Shown: positions 35,918 through 43,518 of the stretch, in pieces | Position numbering within the stretch: the first letter of the stretch is position 1 | How the letters are laid out: each line of letters begins with the position of its first letter | NCBI GenBank assembly: GCA_947452005.1 | Contig: CANGBC010000003.1 | Span: 62,001 to 126,000, forward strand | DNA length: 64,000 nucleotides | Reading direction: 5' to 3' | From: Beijerinckiaceae bacterium | GTDB lineage: Bacteria > Pseudomonadota > Alphaproteobacteria > Rhizobiales > Beijerinckiaceae | The notes under the pieces: generated by a model | What the model was told of the DNA's origin: nothing | Databases searched by the model: none | What the model saw: only the letters and a program-made list of their open reading frames with translations | Made by a program: the position numbers and the translations under genes

Positions 35918-36802
35918 TTAATCGTCCCAGCCGTAAAGCCGCGCCGGGTTCTTCACCAAAATCTTCTCCTGCGTCTGCGCATCCTTCGCAAACAGCGGAA
36001 TGAGATCCACCAGATCCCCGTCATTGGGCATGGACTTCACATTGGGGTGCGGCCAATCGGTCCCCCAGATGCAGCGATCAGGTGCCACTTCCACAAGCTT
36101 TGCTGCAAAAGGTGCCGCATCATGGAAGGGCGGGCCTGAAGATGACACGCGCTCAGAGCCGCAGACTTTCACCCAGGCTTTCTCGTCATTGCGCATGAGA
36201 TCCAGCAGAATGCGGAACGGCTCCTGCTCAAGCCCGTCAGAGGCTTTCACACGGCCCATATGGTCGATGATGTAAGTGCACGGCAGCTTTTCCAGCATGC
36301 CCGCATATTGGGGCAGATCAATCGCATCAAAATGCAAATTAAGATGCCAGCCTAACGGGGCAATCATCGCCACCACGCGGTCAAACACTTTCATATCCGG
36401 CACGCCACCCAGATGGCGCACGAAATTGAAGCGGCAGCCGCGAAAGCCACCCTCATGCAATTCGCGCAGACCCTTGTCTGTGATCGTGTCATCAATATTG
36501 GCCACCGCGCGATAGGCGCCGTTCGACTGAGCAATCGCATCGAGCGCAACACGATTGTCGGTGCCATGCGCAGACGCATTCACAATCACCGCGCGCTCCA
36601 CGCCCAAAATGGCGTGCAGTTTGCGAAACGCCTCGAGCGGCGCATCAGGTGGCGTATAGGTGCGGTCGGGCGCGTAAGGATATTTGTCGCCCGGCCCGAA
36701 AATATGGCAATGCGCATCGGTGGATTTTGGCGGCAGTTTGAATTTTGGTGTTTTGGTGTGCGGATCAGGACCGGGAATGGTTGGCGTGAATGTCACTTGC
36801 AT
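35918..36802 (-). CDS. Amidohydrolase of the LigI (2-pyrone-4,6-dicarboxylate lactonase) type
   Basis: 294 aa. TIM-barrel metal hydrolase. Metal/active-site signatures: STDAHCHIFGP at the first strand, an HLN(L)HFD strand, TYIIDHMGR, and the last Asp in CIWGTDWPHPN. Length and motifs match the LigI/COG3618 family, whose best-known member opens the pyrone ring made during protocatechuate 4,5-cleavage. Start ATG 36800-36802 with GGAG 5 nt upstream. It is 7 bp after the DUF1932 dehydrogenase gene, so the two form an operon. Exact substrate not proven. Confidence 0.82.
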   Translation of the reverse strand: MQVTFTPTIPGPDPHTKTPKFKLPPKSTDAHCHIFGPGDKYPYAPDRTYTPPDAPLEAFRKLHAILGVERAVIVNASAHGTDNRVALDAIAQSNGAYRAVANIDDTITDKGLRELHEGGFRGCRFNFVRHLGGVPDMKVFDRVVAMIAPLGWHLNLHFDAIDLPQYAGMLEKLPCTYIIDHMGRVKASDGLEQEPFRILLDLMRNDEKAWVKVCGSERVSSSGPPFHDAAPFAAKLVEVAPDRCIWGTDWPHPNVKSMPNDGDLVDLIPLFAKDAQTQEKILVKNPARLYGWDD

Positions 36803-36809
36803 CTGCTCC

Positions 36810-37622
36810 TTACAATCCAGCTCTGCCCGCACCGCGCGTCTGCGCATCTGCGACCGCCAGTTCCAACTCATTCGTCATACCAAGGTCAGCCACCATGGCC
36901 GCAGCTTCGCGCATTTCAGCGCCGCGGCGCACACCATGCTGGCGTACGCGCCCGGCCATATCGACAGACAATTGACGCCAATCAATGGAAGGATAGCTCG
37001 CATCCAGTGAGCCAAACACTTCCTTTTCGACATTCCAGTCTTTGGCCGCTTTGGCGCAATCGACAATCAAGGCTTCAATGCCTTTGATCATGATCGAGCG
37101 GCACAATTTCATTGCCGATGCGCGCCCATATTCGCTGGCCACGGGGGAGATATTCATGCCCAAAGCATTGAGCTTGGGCGCCAGCTCTTCAGCCTTCGGG
37201 CCACCGCCCAGAATTTGCACTTTGATGCCGGGCCCAGGCACTGGGGCCATCATCGCACCTTCAACATAATGCGCGCCCGTAGGCGCGACAATGCCGGCGG
37301 CATGGCGCTTGGTGTTGGGTGCTGCTGAATTGACGTCGAGAAAATATTGGCCGGGCTTCAGCCAAGTGGCGGCTTGGGTGGCAACCGCCTCCACCTTGTC
37401 GGCGGTGACAGCGCTGATGATCACATCAGCGCCCTCGCCCGCCTCAGCGGCGCTAGCGCAAAACCGAATGCCGTCGCGCGCAGCGACCGTGCGATGGGCC
37501 TCACTGCGCGCCGCATCGTCGAACAGAATATCGAATGTGCTGATGCTGGTCGCGCCATGCGCTTTCAACTCGCGGGCAAAAATCTGGCCGACTTCGCCAT
37601 AACCGATGAGGGTGATTTTCAT
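36810..37622 (-). CDS. NAD(P)-dependent oxidoreductase (DUF1932 C-terminal domain)
   Basis: 270 aa. N-terminal Rossmann fold of the 6-phosphogluconate dehydrogenase/beta-hydroxyacid type (MKITLIGYGEVGQIFARELKAHG), DVNSAAPNTK and MMAPVPGPG. The C-terminal helical domain (KLCRSIMIKGIEALIVDCAKAAKDWNVE) is DUF1932. Such enzymes oxidise or reduce hydroxy acids; some act in aromatic-acid pathways. A much longer reading upstream is excluded, because it would run antisense through the D-2-hydroxyacid dehydrogenase gene. Operon with the LigI-like gene; divergent from the dehydrogenase at 37758. Confidence 0.84.
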   Translation of the reverse strand: MKITLIGYGEVGQIFARELKAHGATSISTFDILFDDAARSEAHRTVAARDGIRFCASAAEAGEGADVIISAVTADKVEAVATQAATWLKPGQYFLDVNSAAPNTKRHAAGIVAPTGAHYVEGAMMAPVPGPGIKVQILGGGPKAEELAPKLNALGMNISPVASEYGRASAMKLCRSIMIKGIEALIVDCAKAAKDWNVEKEVFGSLDASYPSIDWRQLSVDMAGRVRQHGVRRGAEMREAAAMVADLGMTNELELAVADAQTRGAGRAGL

Positions 37623-37757
37623 GATCTGCCGGCCTTTCCGCTGACGCTTTACGCGCAAACCGTAAATATTTGCAGCTAACCATGCAAGGTGCATGGCTCG
37701 GCCCTTGCCTCCCCAGCCCTCGCCCTTAAAAATACGTTCCAAAATGCGGAGGATCCC

Positions 37758-38711
37758 ATGCGGCTTGCCATTCTCGATGATTATCAAAATCTGTCTCTGT
37801 CGCTCGCCGATTGGACAAGTGTGCAGGAGAAGATGGACATCACTGTCTTCACCCAGAACATCGCCAGCGTTGATGAAGCCGCCAAGATTCTTGCGCCCTT
37901 CGATGTGCTCATCATGATGCGCGAGCGCATGCCGATCCGTCGCGATCTGATCGAGCGCTTGCCCAATCTGAAAATGATTCTCACAACCGGCGCGCAAAAT
38001 CGCGGACTCGATGTCGAGGCCTGTCACGAACGCGGGGTGATGGTGACCCACACCAGCAACATATTGGCGCAAGCCACCACGCTTGAACTGACCTGGGCGC
38101 TGATCCTGGCGGCGGCGCGCAATCTGCCGCATGAAGATCGCATCATCCGCGAAGGTGGCTGGCAAGACACGCTGGGCATGCGCCTGGTCAATCGTACGCT
38201 GGGCCTGTGCGGCTTTGGCAAACTGGGCACAGCTGTTGCCAAAATTGGCCACAGCTTTGGCATGAAGACGATTGCCTGGAGCCAAAATCTGACCGACGAA
38301 AAAGCCAAAGCTGGCGGCGCTGAGCTTGTCAGCAAAGACGAGCTATTTGCGCGCTCAGATGTGCTCTCGGTTCATCTGGTTTTGTCCGAGCGCACGACCA
38401 ATCTGATTGGTGCAAAAGAATTTGCGCTGATGAAGCCGGATTCCATTTTCGTGAATACGTCACGCGGGCCGATTGTTGATGAAGCGGCATTGATTGACAC
38501 GATGCAGCGCCGCGCCATTCGCCGCGCAGCATTGGATGTGTTCAATATTGAGCCGCTGCCCAAGGGGCATGCGCTGACCAAGCTCGACAATGTCGTGCTC
38601 AGCCCGCATCTGGGCTACGCATCAGAAGACAATGTGCGCCAGTATTTTGTTGATGCGGTGGAAAATCTGGAGGCCTGGCTCGCAGGCAAGCCGATCCGGG
38701 TTTTGTCGTAA
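37758..38711 (+). CDS. D-2-hydroxyacid dehydrogenase
   Basis: 317 aa. NAD-binding domain with GLCGFGKLGTAVAKIG, the catalytic trio Arg (VNTSRGPIVDE), Glu (FNIEPLP) and His (LSPHLGY), all in the usual order. Reduces 2-keto acids or oxidises D-2-hydroxyacids. Start ATG 37758 with GGAGG upstream. It is divergent from the DUF1932/LigI-like operon, sharing a 135-bp promoter gap; the three may act on related acids. Confidence 0.92.
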   Translation: MRLAILDDYQNLSLSLADWTSVQEKMDITVFTQNIASVDEAAKILAPFDVLIMMRERMPIRRDLIERLPNLKMILTTGAQNRGLDVEACHERGVMVTHTSNILAQATTLELTWALILAAARNLPHEDRIIREGGWQDTLGMRLVNRTLGLCGFGKLGTAVAKIGHSFGMKTIAWSQNLTDEKAKAGGAELVSKDELFARSDVLSVHLVLSERTTNLIGAKEFALMKPDSIFVNTSRGPIVDEAALIDTMQRRAIRRAALDVFNIEPLPKGHALTKLDNVVLSPHLGYASEDNVRQYFVDAVENLEAWLAGKPIRVLS

Positions 38712-38728
38712 CACTGGCGCCACCCCGC

Positions 38729-38847
38729 CCCTCTCCCGCGTGCGGGAGAGGGTGCCTCGCAGCGCGAGGCGGGTGAGGGTGAGGGCAGCTGGACCGCCCT
38801 CATCCGGTTGCCTTCGGCAACCACCTTCTCCCGCCAGCGGGAGAAGG
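38729..38847. repeat. Cluster of GC-rich palindromes
   Basis: Four hairpins in 120 bp: CCTCTCCCGC/GCGGGAGAGG (38730-38751), CCTCGC/GCGAGG (38755-38769), GGTTGCC/GGCAACC (near 38806-38822) and CCTTCTCCCGC/GCGGGAGAAGG (38824-38847). They sit between convergent genes and look like a mosaic of repeated intergenic palindromes. Confidence 0.75.
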
Positions 38848-38856
38848 GAAGCCCCC

Positions 38857-39111
38857 TCACGCGTGTTCTTTTTCGCCCGTTTCAAGTGCGGCCAAAATGC
38901 TGGCCACCAGCGCACGGGCTGACTCGGCCGACATTTCAACCGCCACCTTGCGCGTCGTATCTCCCGACATGAAATCAATCGACAAAGCGTGGTCGAGAGA
39001 CGCATGGAACGGGTGATCGAAATAGACATGCGCGGCGGTGACATTGGACCATCCGCCAGCGCCCTTGGCCGATCCGAAAATATCCGTTTTTTCGGTGATG
39101 TAAGAGCACAT
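38857..39111 (-). CDS. DUF6295 family small protein
   Basis: 84 aa. MCSYITEKTDIFGSAKGAGGW, then VYFDHPFHASLDHALSIDFM: the pattern of the DUF6295 family, a small conserved protein of unknown role. No signal peptide. Lies 11 bp after the dienelactone hydrolase gene on the same strand and is probably cotranscribed with it; this pairing has been seen elsewhere in bacteria, as far as I recall. Confidence 0.75.
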   Translation of the reverse strand: MCSYITEKTDIFGSAKGAGGWSNVTAAHVYFDHPFHASLDHALSIDFMSGDTTRKVAVEMSAESARALVASILAALETGEKEHA

Positions 39112-39122
39112 GGACGAAATCC

Positions 39123-39869
39123 TTAAGCCAGATGCTTGCGATAGAAGGCATAGACCTTCTGCCAGCCATCATTGGCCTGCTCGACACGATAGGCCGGGCG
39201 CTCTGCTGCAAAGAACGCATGACCCGCGCCATCATAGCGATGGAATTCATACTGCTTGCCGCAAGCTTTCAGCTTGGCTTCAAGCGTGTCGACCTGTGCG
39301 GGTGACGGATTCTTGTCTTCATTGCCAAACAGACCGAGCAAGGGTGCCTTCAATCCATCTGTCAGATCAATGGGTGCAACCGGGCGCTGTGGTGTGAGCT
39401 GGGTCGGATCATCAACGACCACATTCCCACCCCAGCAATCGACCGCTGCATCCACGCCATCCAGTCGGCTCGAGGCGAGAAATGTGTGGCGACCACCCGA
39501 GCAGAAGCCGATCATGCCGACCTTGCCATTGGAGCCTGGCTGCGCGCGCAAAAACGCCATCGCGCCTTTCACGTCACCCACGACTTCATCATCATAAACG
39601 CCACCAGCCGAGCGCGCCTTGGCGGCGAGATCATCGGGCGAGCCGGGGCCAAAGCGATGATAGAGATGATGCGAAATACAGGCGAAGCCCTGATGCGCCA
39701 GTTTGCGCACGGCTTCCATCGTCCAGTCATCCCAGCCGGGCATGTGATGGATCAGCACGACACCGGGAAACGGACCGGGGCCCGAGGGGCGCGCATAATA
39801 GGCTTCAACTTTTTCGCCATTGTTGCCGGTGATGGTGACCAGTTCGGCGATCATTCCGCGATACGACAT
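39123..39869 (-). CDS. Dienelactone hydrolase family protein
   Basis: 248 aa. Alpha/beta hydrolase with Cys nucleophile in GFCSGG, acid in FGNEDKNPS and His in GAGHAFF, the dienelactone hydrolase triad. The best-known members hydrolyse carboxymethylenebutenolides from (chloro)catechol breakdown, but many family members have other substrates. Start at ATG 39867-39869 (MSYRGMIAE), with GGGAG 11 nt upstream. Operon with the DUF6295 gene. Confidence 0.87.
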   Translation of the reverse strand: MSYRGMIAELVTITGNNGEKVEAYYARPSGPGPFPGVVLIHHMPGWDDWTMEAVRKLAHQGFACISHHLYHRFGPGSPDDLAAKARSAGGVYDDEVVGDVKGAMAFLRAQPGSNGKVGMIGFCSGGRHTFLASSRLDGVDAAVDCWGGNVVVDDPTQLTPQRPVAPIDLTDGLKAPLLGLFGNEDKNPSPAQVDTLEAKLKACGKQYEFHRYDGAGHAFFAAERPAYRVEQANDGWQKVYAFYRKHLA

Positions 39870-39925
39870 TTTCTTGTTTCTCCCATTCGTCTCAAGCGCG
39901 ATGCTTAAGAAAAAGGGCGCGAAAG

Positions 39926-40213
39926 TCAAAGGCTCTGGGGGGCCTCAAACAAAGCCAGCTGTGGGGCTGTCGGCGGCTTGGGGCGCGCATGCACAAGCGG
40001 GTTCCAGTCCCGCGTCATGATGTAGGGCCGTGCCCATCGCAGACCCCGTGTGAGGCGGGCGACATCAGCCAGCCGCAACGCCTGCCCGCGCCGCCCTTTG
40101 AGGATTCGCTCGACGCTTTTCTCGCCCAGACCTGGCACAGACAGGAGAAGCTTGCGCGGCGCCCGATTGACGTCGACCGGATGGACCACTGGACCCTTCA
40201 ACTTCTGCGACAT
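39926..40213 (-). CDS. Stand-alone helix-hairpin-helix protein, like the C-terminus of the radical-SAM DNA-repair protein
   Basis: 95 aa. Residues ~14-60 (VDVNRAPRKLLLSVPGLGEKSVERILKGRR) form a helix-hairpin-helix, and the rest (ARPYIMTRDWNPLVHA... QLALFEA) matches from memory the tail of the 'putative DNA modification/repair radical SAM' family. The radical-SAM domain (~300 aa) is missing: non-coding repeat sequence and a foreign gene lie upstream. A LexA box 20-34 bp before the ATG argues that it is a real, DNA-damage-controlled gene and not only debris. Likely DNA-binding; no catalytic residues seen. Confidence 0.75.
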   Translation of the reverse strand: MSQKLKGPVVHPVDVNRAPRKLLLSVPGLGEKSVERILKGRRGQALRLADVARLTRGLRWARPYIMTRDWNPLVHARPKPPTAPQLALFEAPQSL

Positions 40214-40232
40214 GAACCAACCCCGCTTGTTT

Positions 40233-40247
40233 GTTCATGTTTTGTTC
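40233..40247 (-). promoter_or_regulatory. LexA (SOS) box of the helix-hairpin-helix gene
   Basis: GTTC at 40233-40236, exactly 7 nt, then GTTC at 40244-40247: the alphaproteobacterial direct-repeat LexA site (GTTC-N7-GTTC). It sits 20-34 bp upstream of the gene at 39926-40213, where a repressor would block transcription. Confidence 0.75.
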
Positions 40248-40279
40248 TAGCTTGCAGGGGTGAAATGTCAAGCTCGTTC

Positions 40280-40354
40280 GTCATTGCGAGGAGGCCATAG
40301 GCCGACGCGGCAATCCACGGACGGAGATTGGGTGGTCTGGCGTTTCGCAATGAC
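40280..40354. repeat. Dispersed palindromic repeat, copy C
   Basis: 75 bp bounded by GTCATTGCGA and TCGCAATGAC, with a partial inner GCAATCCA. More diverged from the copies at 2691 and 7027. Between the SOS-box gene and the MFS transporter gene. Confidence 0.65.
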
Positions 40355-40363
40355 AGCGAAAAC

Positions 40364-41587
40364 TCACCCCAGCGCATCACGCTTGTACAATTGCGGGAAG
40401 AACCGTGCGCAGGCGATGGCCACGAGGATGGTGCCTACACCGCCTGCCACCACAGCAGGCACTGGCCCGACAAGGGCTGCCAGCGTGCCGGATTCAAACT
40501 CGCCCAATTCATTCGAGCCGCCAATGAACAGCATGTTGACCGCTGACACACGGCCGCGCATTTCATCCGGCGTCTCGATCTGGATCAGCGTTGAGCGGAT
40601 GAAGACACTGACCATGTCAGATGCGCCCAGCACAAACAGAAAGCCCAGAGCGACATAAAAATTCGTCGACAGGCCAAAGCCAATGGTTGCCAAGCCAAAC
40701 AGTGCGACGACCTGAAACAACCGCAGCCCAGCCTGACGCTGCAGCGGATAATGCGCCAGCAAAATCGACATGATGAACGCACCCACCGCAGGTGACGAGC
40801 GCAACAGGCCCAGACCAAAGGGATCGACCAAAAAAATATCCGCGGCGTAAATCGGCAAAAGCGCGGTCGCGCCCCCCAGCAGCACGGCGAACAAATCGAG
40901 CGTGATCGCCCCCAGAATAATCGGCTTGGAGAAGATAAAGCGCAGGCCCGCAGTCATATATTCATATGTCAGCTTGTCAGGGCGATTGGTGATGGGGCGC
41001 GGTGTCATCACAAAATAGGACACAAAACTCACGCCAAAGCACAGCGCCGTTACACCGAAGACAACGTCTGGTCCGAACGCATACAGCAAACCGCCAATGG
41101 CTGGGCCTGCAATGGTTGCTGTCTGATAGGCTGATGAGCTCAGCGCAATGGCATTGCTCAACGTGTCATTGGGCACGAGGCTTGGGATGATCGCTCCACC
41201 CGCCGCACCGGAGAAAGCGCGCGCCACGCCGAACACAACAATCAGCACATAGAGAAACGGCACGCTCACCGTCTCGGTCGCTGCTGCAATGAAGAGCGCC
41301 ACCGCTGCCGAGGTTGAGAGGAACGTGCACAGCGCCATGATTTTCTTGCGCGGAAACATATCCGCCACCTGGCCTGCAGGAAGCGCCAGCAAGAAATTCG
41401 GCAGGAAGATGCACAGGCCCACAAGACCCAGCGCAAAGGCACTGCCCGTCAGTGAATAGACAAGCCAGCCAATCGCGACATCGACCATTTGCACAGCCAG
41501 CGCATTGAACGTGCGGCCGATATAAAAGGCTGTGAAATCGCGGTAACGGAAGGCAGCAAAGCCGCCAGGACTAGCCAAGGGAAACAC
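40364..41587 (-). CDS. MFS transporter, MFS_3/EntS-like exporter
   Basis: 407 aa with ~12 membrane segments. The loop after TM2 (LPAGQVADMFPRKKIM) is the conserved MFS motif GxLaDrxGrr-like. It resembles the MFS_3 group (enterobactin exporter EntS and others), proton-driven exporters of small molecules. Start GTG at 41585-41587, without a clear ribosome site; TTG four codons in is an alternative. No neighbouring pathway fixes the substrate. Confidence 0.85.
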   Translation of the reverse strand: MFPLASPGGFAAFRYRDFTAFYIGRTFNALAVQMVDVAIGWLVYSLTGSAFALGLVGLCIFLPNFLLALPAGQVADMFPRKKIMALCTFLSTSAAVALFIAAATETVSVPFLYVLIVVFGVARAFSGAAGGAIIPSLVPNDTLSNAIALSSSAYQTATIAGPAIGGLLYAFGPDVVFGVTALCFGVSFVSYFVMTPRPITNRPDKLTYEYMTAGLRFIFSKPIILGAITLDLFAVLLGGATALLPIYAADIFLVDPFGLGLLRSSPAVGAFIMSILLAHYPLQRQAGLRLFQVVALFGLATIGFGLSTNFYVALGFLFVLGASDMVSVFIRSTLIQIETPDEMRGRVSAVNMLFIGGSNELGEFESGTLAALVGPVPAVVAGGVGTILVAIACARFFPQLYKRDALG

Positions 41588-41659
41588 CTGATCTCGTGCG
41601 GCGCGAGCGCCTGAAGGTTTGCAACTTCCCCATGCGGGGGGATTCTGTCAAATCCAAGC

Positions 41660-42583
41660 TCAGGTCAAGGCGCGGCCATAGGTGCCCAGCGCCTGCAAAA
41701 TGCGGCCCTCCAGCGTTTTGACAAAACGCATCCGCTCGCCATCGGGCGCATGCGCATGGCCACCGGCTGGCAGCACGGCATAGAGCGTGCGGGTCAGGGC
41801 CGGCCGATCAATTTTGCGGCCCACCAATTTGCCGGAGCGCAATTCTTCCGCCGCTAATGAATAAGGCATGATGCTCGCACCAACGCCGCGTGCGATGAGC
41901 GACTTCATCGAATTGATCGAATGCACTTCAAAGGCCACGCGCAATTTCAGCGACAATCTTTGCGCCTCCGCCTCCACAATGGAGCGGATGAGACCGCGCT
42001 CGCCACCAATCACCAACTCGGCTTCCAACGCTTCGGCCAGCGAAATCGTCGGATCTTTGGGCGCGTTTTCGGGGGCTGTCACAAAAACAAAATCTTCTTC
42101 GAGAATGGCTTGCCGCTCAAAGCCCGCGCGCGCGCCAATATTATAGGCCAGGATCACATCCAGCTGGTTACGCTCCAGCGCTTCGGCCAGAACATTGGAG
42201 CGCTCTTCCGAGAGCGACAGAAAGACGCCCGGCATTTCGCGCCGCGCTTCCAGCAGCACATCGGCGCCAATCAACAGCATGATCGAGGGCGAGAGCCCCA
42301 GCACGATGGAGTCTTTTTTGGTTGAGCCCAGCGATTGCACTTCGCTGCGCATGTCCTCAACGTCGCGCAAAATCTTCTTGGTGCGTTCATAGAGCAGACG
42401 GCCAGCCTCGGTGGGGGAGACACCGCGTGAATGGCGCAGAACGAGTGCCACATTCAGCTCTTTTTCAAGCTGGCGGATCTGTGCGCCAAGGGCTGGCTGG
42501 GCGAGATGCAATTGTTCGGCGGCGGCGGTCATGTTCCCCGCCTCGATCACGCGCATGAAATATGTGAGCTGCCGAAGATTGAT
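41660..42583 (-). CDS. LysR-family transcriptional regulator, probable ATC start
   Basis: About 307 aa when read from ATC at 42581-42583. The conserved LysR N-terminus (I/M)NLRQLTYFMRVIEAGNMTAAAEQLHLAQPALGAQI is complete only if translation begins at that ATC, which has GGGAGG 5 nt upstream. The first standard codon is the ATG at 42554-42556, nine codons later and without a ribosome site; it would remove the first helix of the DNA-binding domain (298 aa). Effector domain includes LGLSPSIMLLIGADVL and GVGASIMPYSLA. Direct upstream neighbour is the DUF4337-like gene, 20 bp away. Confidence 0.82.
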   Translation of the reverse strand: MNLRQLTYFMRVIEAGNMTAAAEQLHLAQPALGAQIRQLEKELNVALVLRHSRGVSPTEAGRLLYERTKKILRDVEDMRSEVQSLGSTKKDSIVLGLSPSIMLLIGADVLLEARREMPGVFLSLSEERSNVLAEALERNQLDVILAYNIGARAGFERQAILEEDFVFVTAPENAPKDPTISLAEALEAELVIGGERGLIRSIVEAEAQRLSLKLRVAFEVHSINSMKSLIARGVGASIMPYSLAAEELRSGKLVGRKIDRPALTRTLYAVLPAGGHAHAPDGERMRFVKTLEGRILQALGTYGRALT

Positions 42584-42603
42584 CTCGCCCTCCCATTCTT
42601 GCC

Positions 42604-43332
42604 TCAGTGGCCTCTGGCGCCATTGGATGCGGCAGCTTTGGCAGCGGCCATGCCATCCTGAACGCGCTTGAGGATCGACCCATCCTGGTCGATCGCCTCA
42701 ATGGCTTCTATATCAGACCTGTCGCCGGAATGCGCGCGACGCAATTCACGATAGGCTGATTCCTTCACATGAATGATGGCCTCCGCCGACTGGACGGCGG
42801 AATGCGCATAGACATAGGTACGCCCAATTTGACCAACGGAGAGCAGGCCAAAGACGATGGAAACATACCAGGCTGGGCGATTGTTCAAGAGCACAGCGAG
42901 CGAGGCAGTGATGATGCCAATTTCTGCCAGCAATTGCGCGACTTCGTAACCTTCGGTCGCATGGAAGAATGCATCGATCAGCGGCGTATAGCTTGACGCC
43001 CATTCTGCCGAGAGACTGCGCTCCTCTGCATAATCGGCATAAAGACGCACAAAGCGCTCACGCACGGGTGGTGCGACATTGGCGACGCTGCGCATATTTT
43101 CAACATTCACCAGCACAACGCGATATTTCATGCTGGCGCTGGCCGCATCACTTGAGGCCTGCGTCTGCTGGATCATGGCGCGGGTCATTTCATTGCGTTC
43201 GCCGCCAATCAGCGCGCCGCAAATAGCAACCAGAACGCCGATTACCGCCATGGTCATGCCAATGAATTTGCCGCTATCACCGGCATGACCCGCATGCTGG
43301 GTATGCTCGGCATGTTCAAGAACTTTCGTCAT
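42604..43332 (-). CDS. DUF4337-like membrane protein
   Basis: 242 aa. Three probable membrane segments: one near 24-44 (IGMTMAVIGVLVAICGALIGG) and two adjacent ones near 136-170. Between them lies a helical region (MIQQTQASSDAASASMKYRVV) of the DUF4337 form. The N-terminus is His-rich (HAEHTQHAGHAGDSG), which might bind metal. No known function. Own promoter probable, since a terminator lies ~80 bp upstream. Confidence 0.72.
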   Translation of the reverse strand: MTKVLEHAEHTQHAGHAGDSGKFIGMTMAVIGVLVAICGALIGGERNEMTRAMIQQTQASSDAASASMKYRVVLVNVENMRSVANVAPPVRERFVRLYADYAEERSLSAEWASSYTPLIDAFFHATEGYEVAQLLAEIGIITASLAVLLNNRPAWYVSIVFGLLSVGQIGRTYVYAHSAVQSAEAIIHVKESAYRELRRAHSGDRSDIEAIEAIDQDGSILKRVQDGMAAAKAAASNGARGH

Positions 43333-43411
43333 GGAAATACCTTTCGAAAAAAATGCAGGGCGTTTGAAAAAAGAAAAAAGAACCGGCTTTACGTAGCAAA
43401 GAAGCGCAAAC

Positions 43412-43440
43412 GAGAAAAGGCGGCCCGAAGGCCGCCTTTG
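43412..43440 (-). terminator. Rho-independent terminator after the amidohydrolase operon
   Basis: Perfect 10-bp stem AAAGGCGGCC / GGCCGCCTTT with a CGAA tetraloop, followed on the minus strand by TTTTC. About 80 bp beyond the amidohydrolase stop codon. Confidence 0.85.
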
Positions 43441-43518
43441 AACAGTCTAGAGCCGTTATCCGGCTTTTCTTCTTTCTTTTGCTGCACCCGTTCGGGCTCC
43501 AGCCACACCGCTCCCCGT

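Noticed and set aside
37623-38285. Long in-frame N-terminal extension of the DUF1932 oxidoreductase
   Set aside because: It would run antisense through the well-supported D-2-hydroxyacid dehydrogenase. The Rossmann motif starts right at the ATG at 37622.
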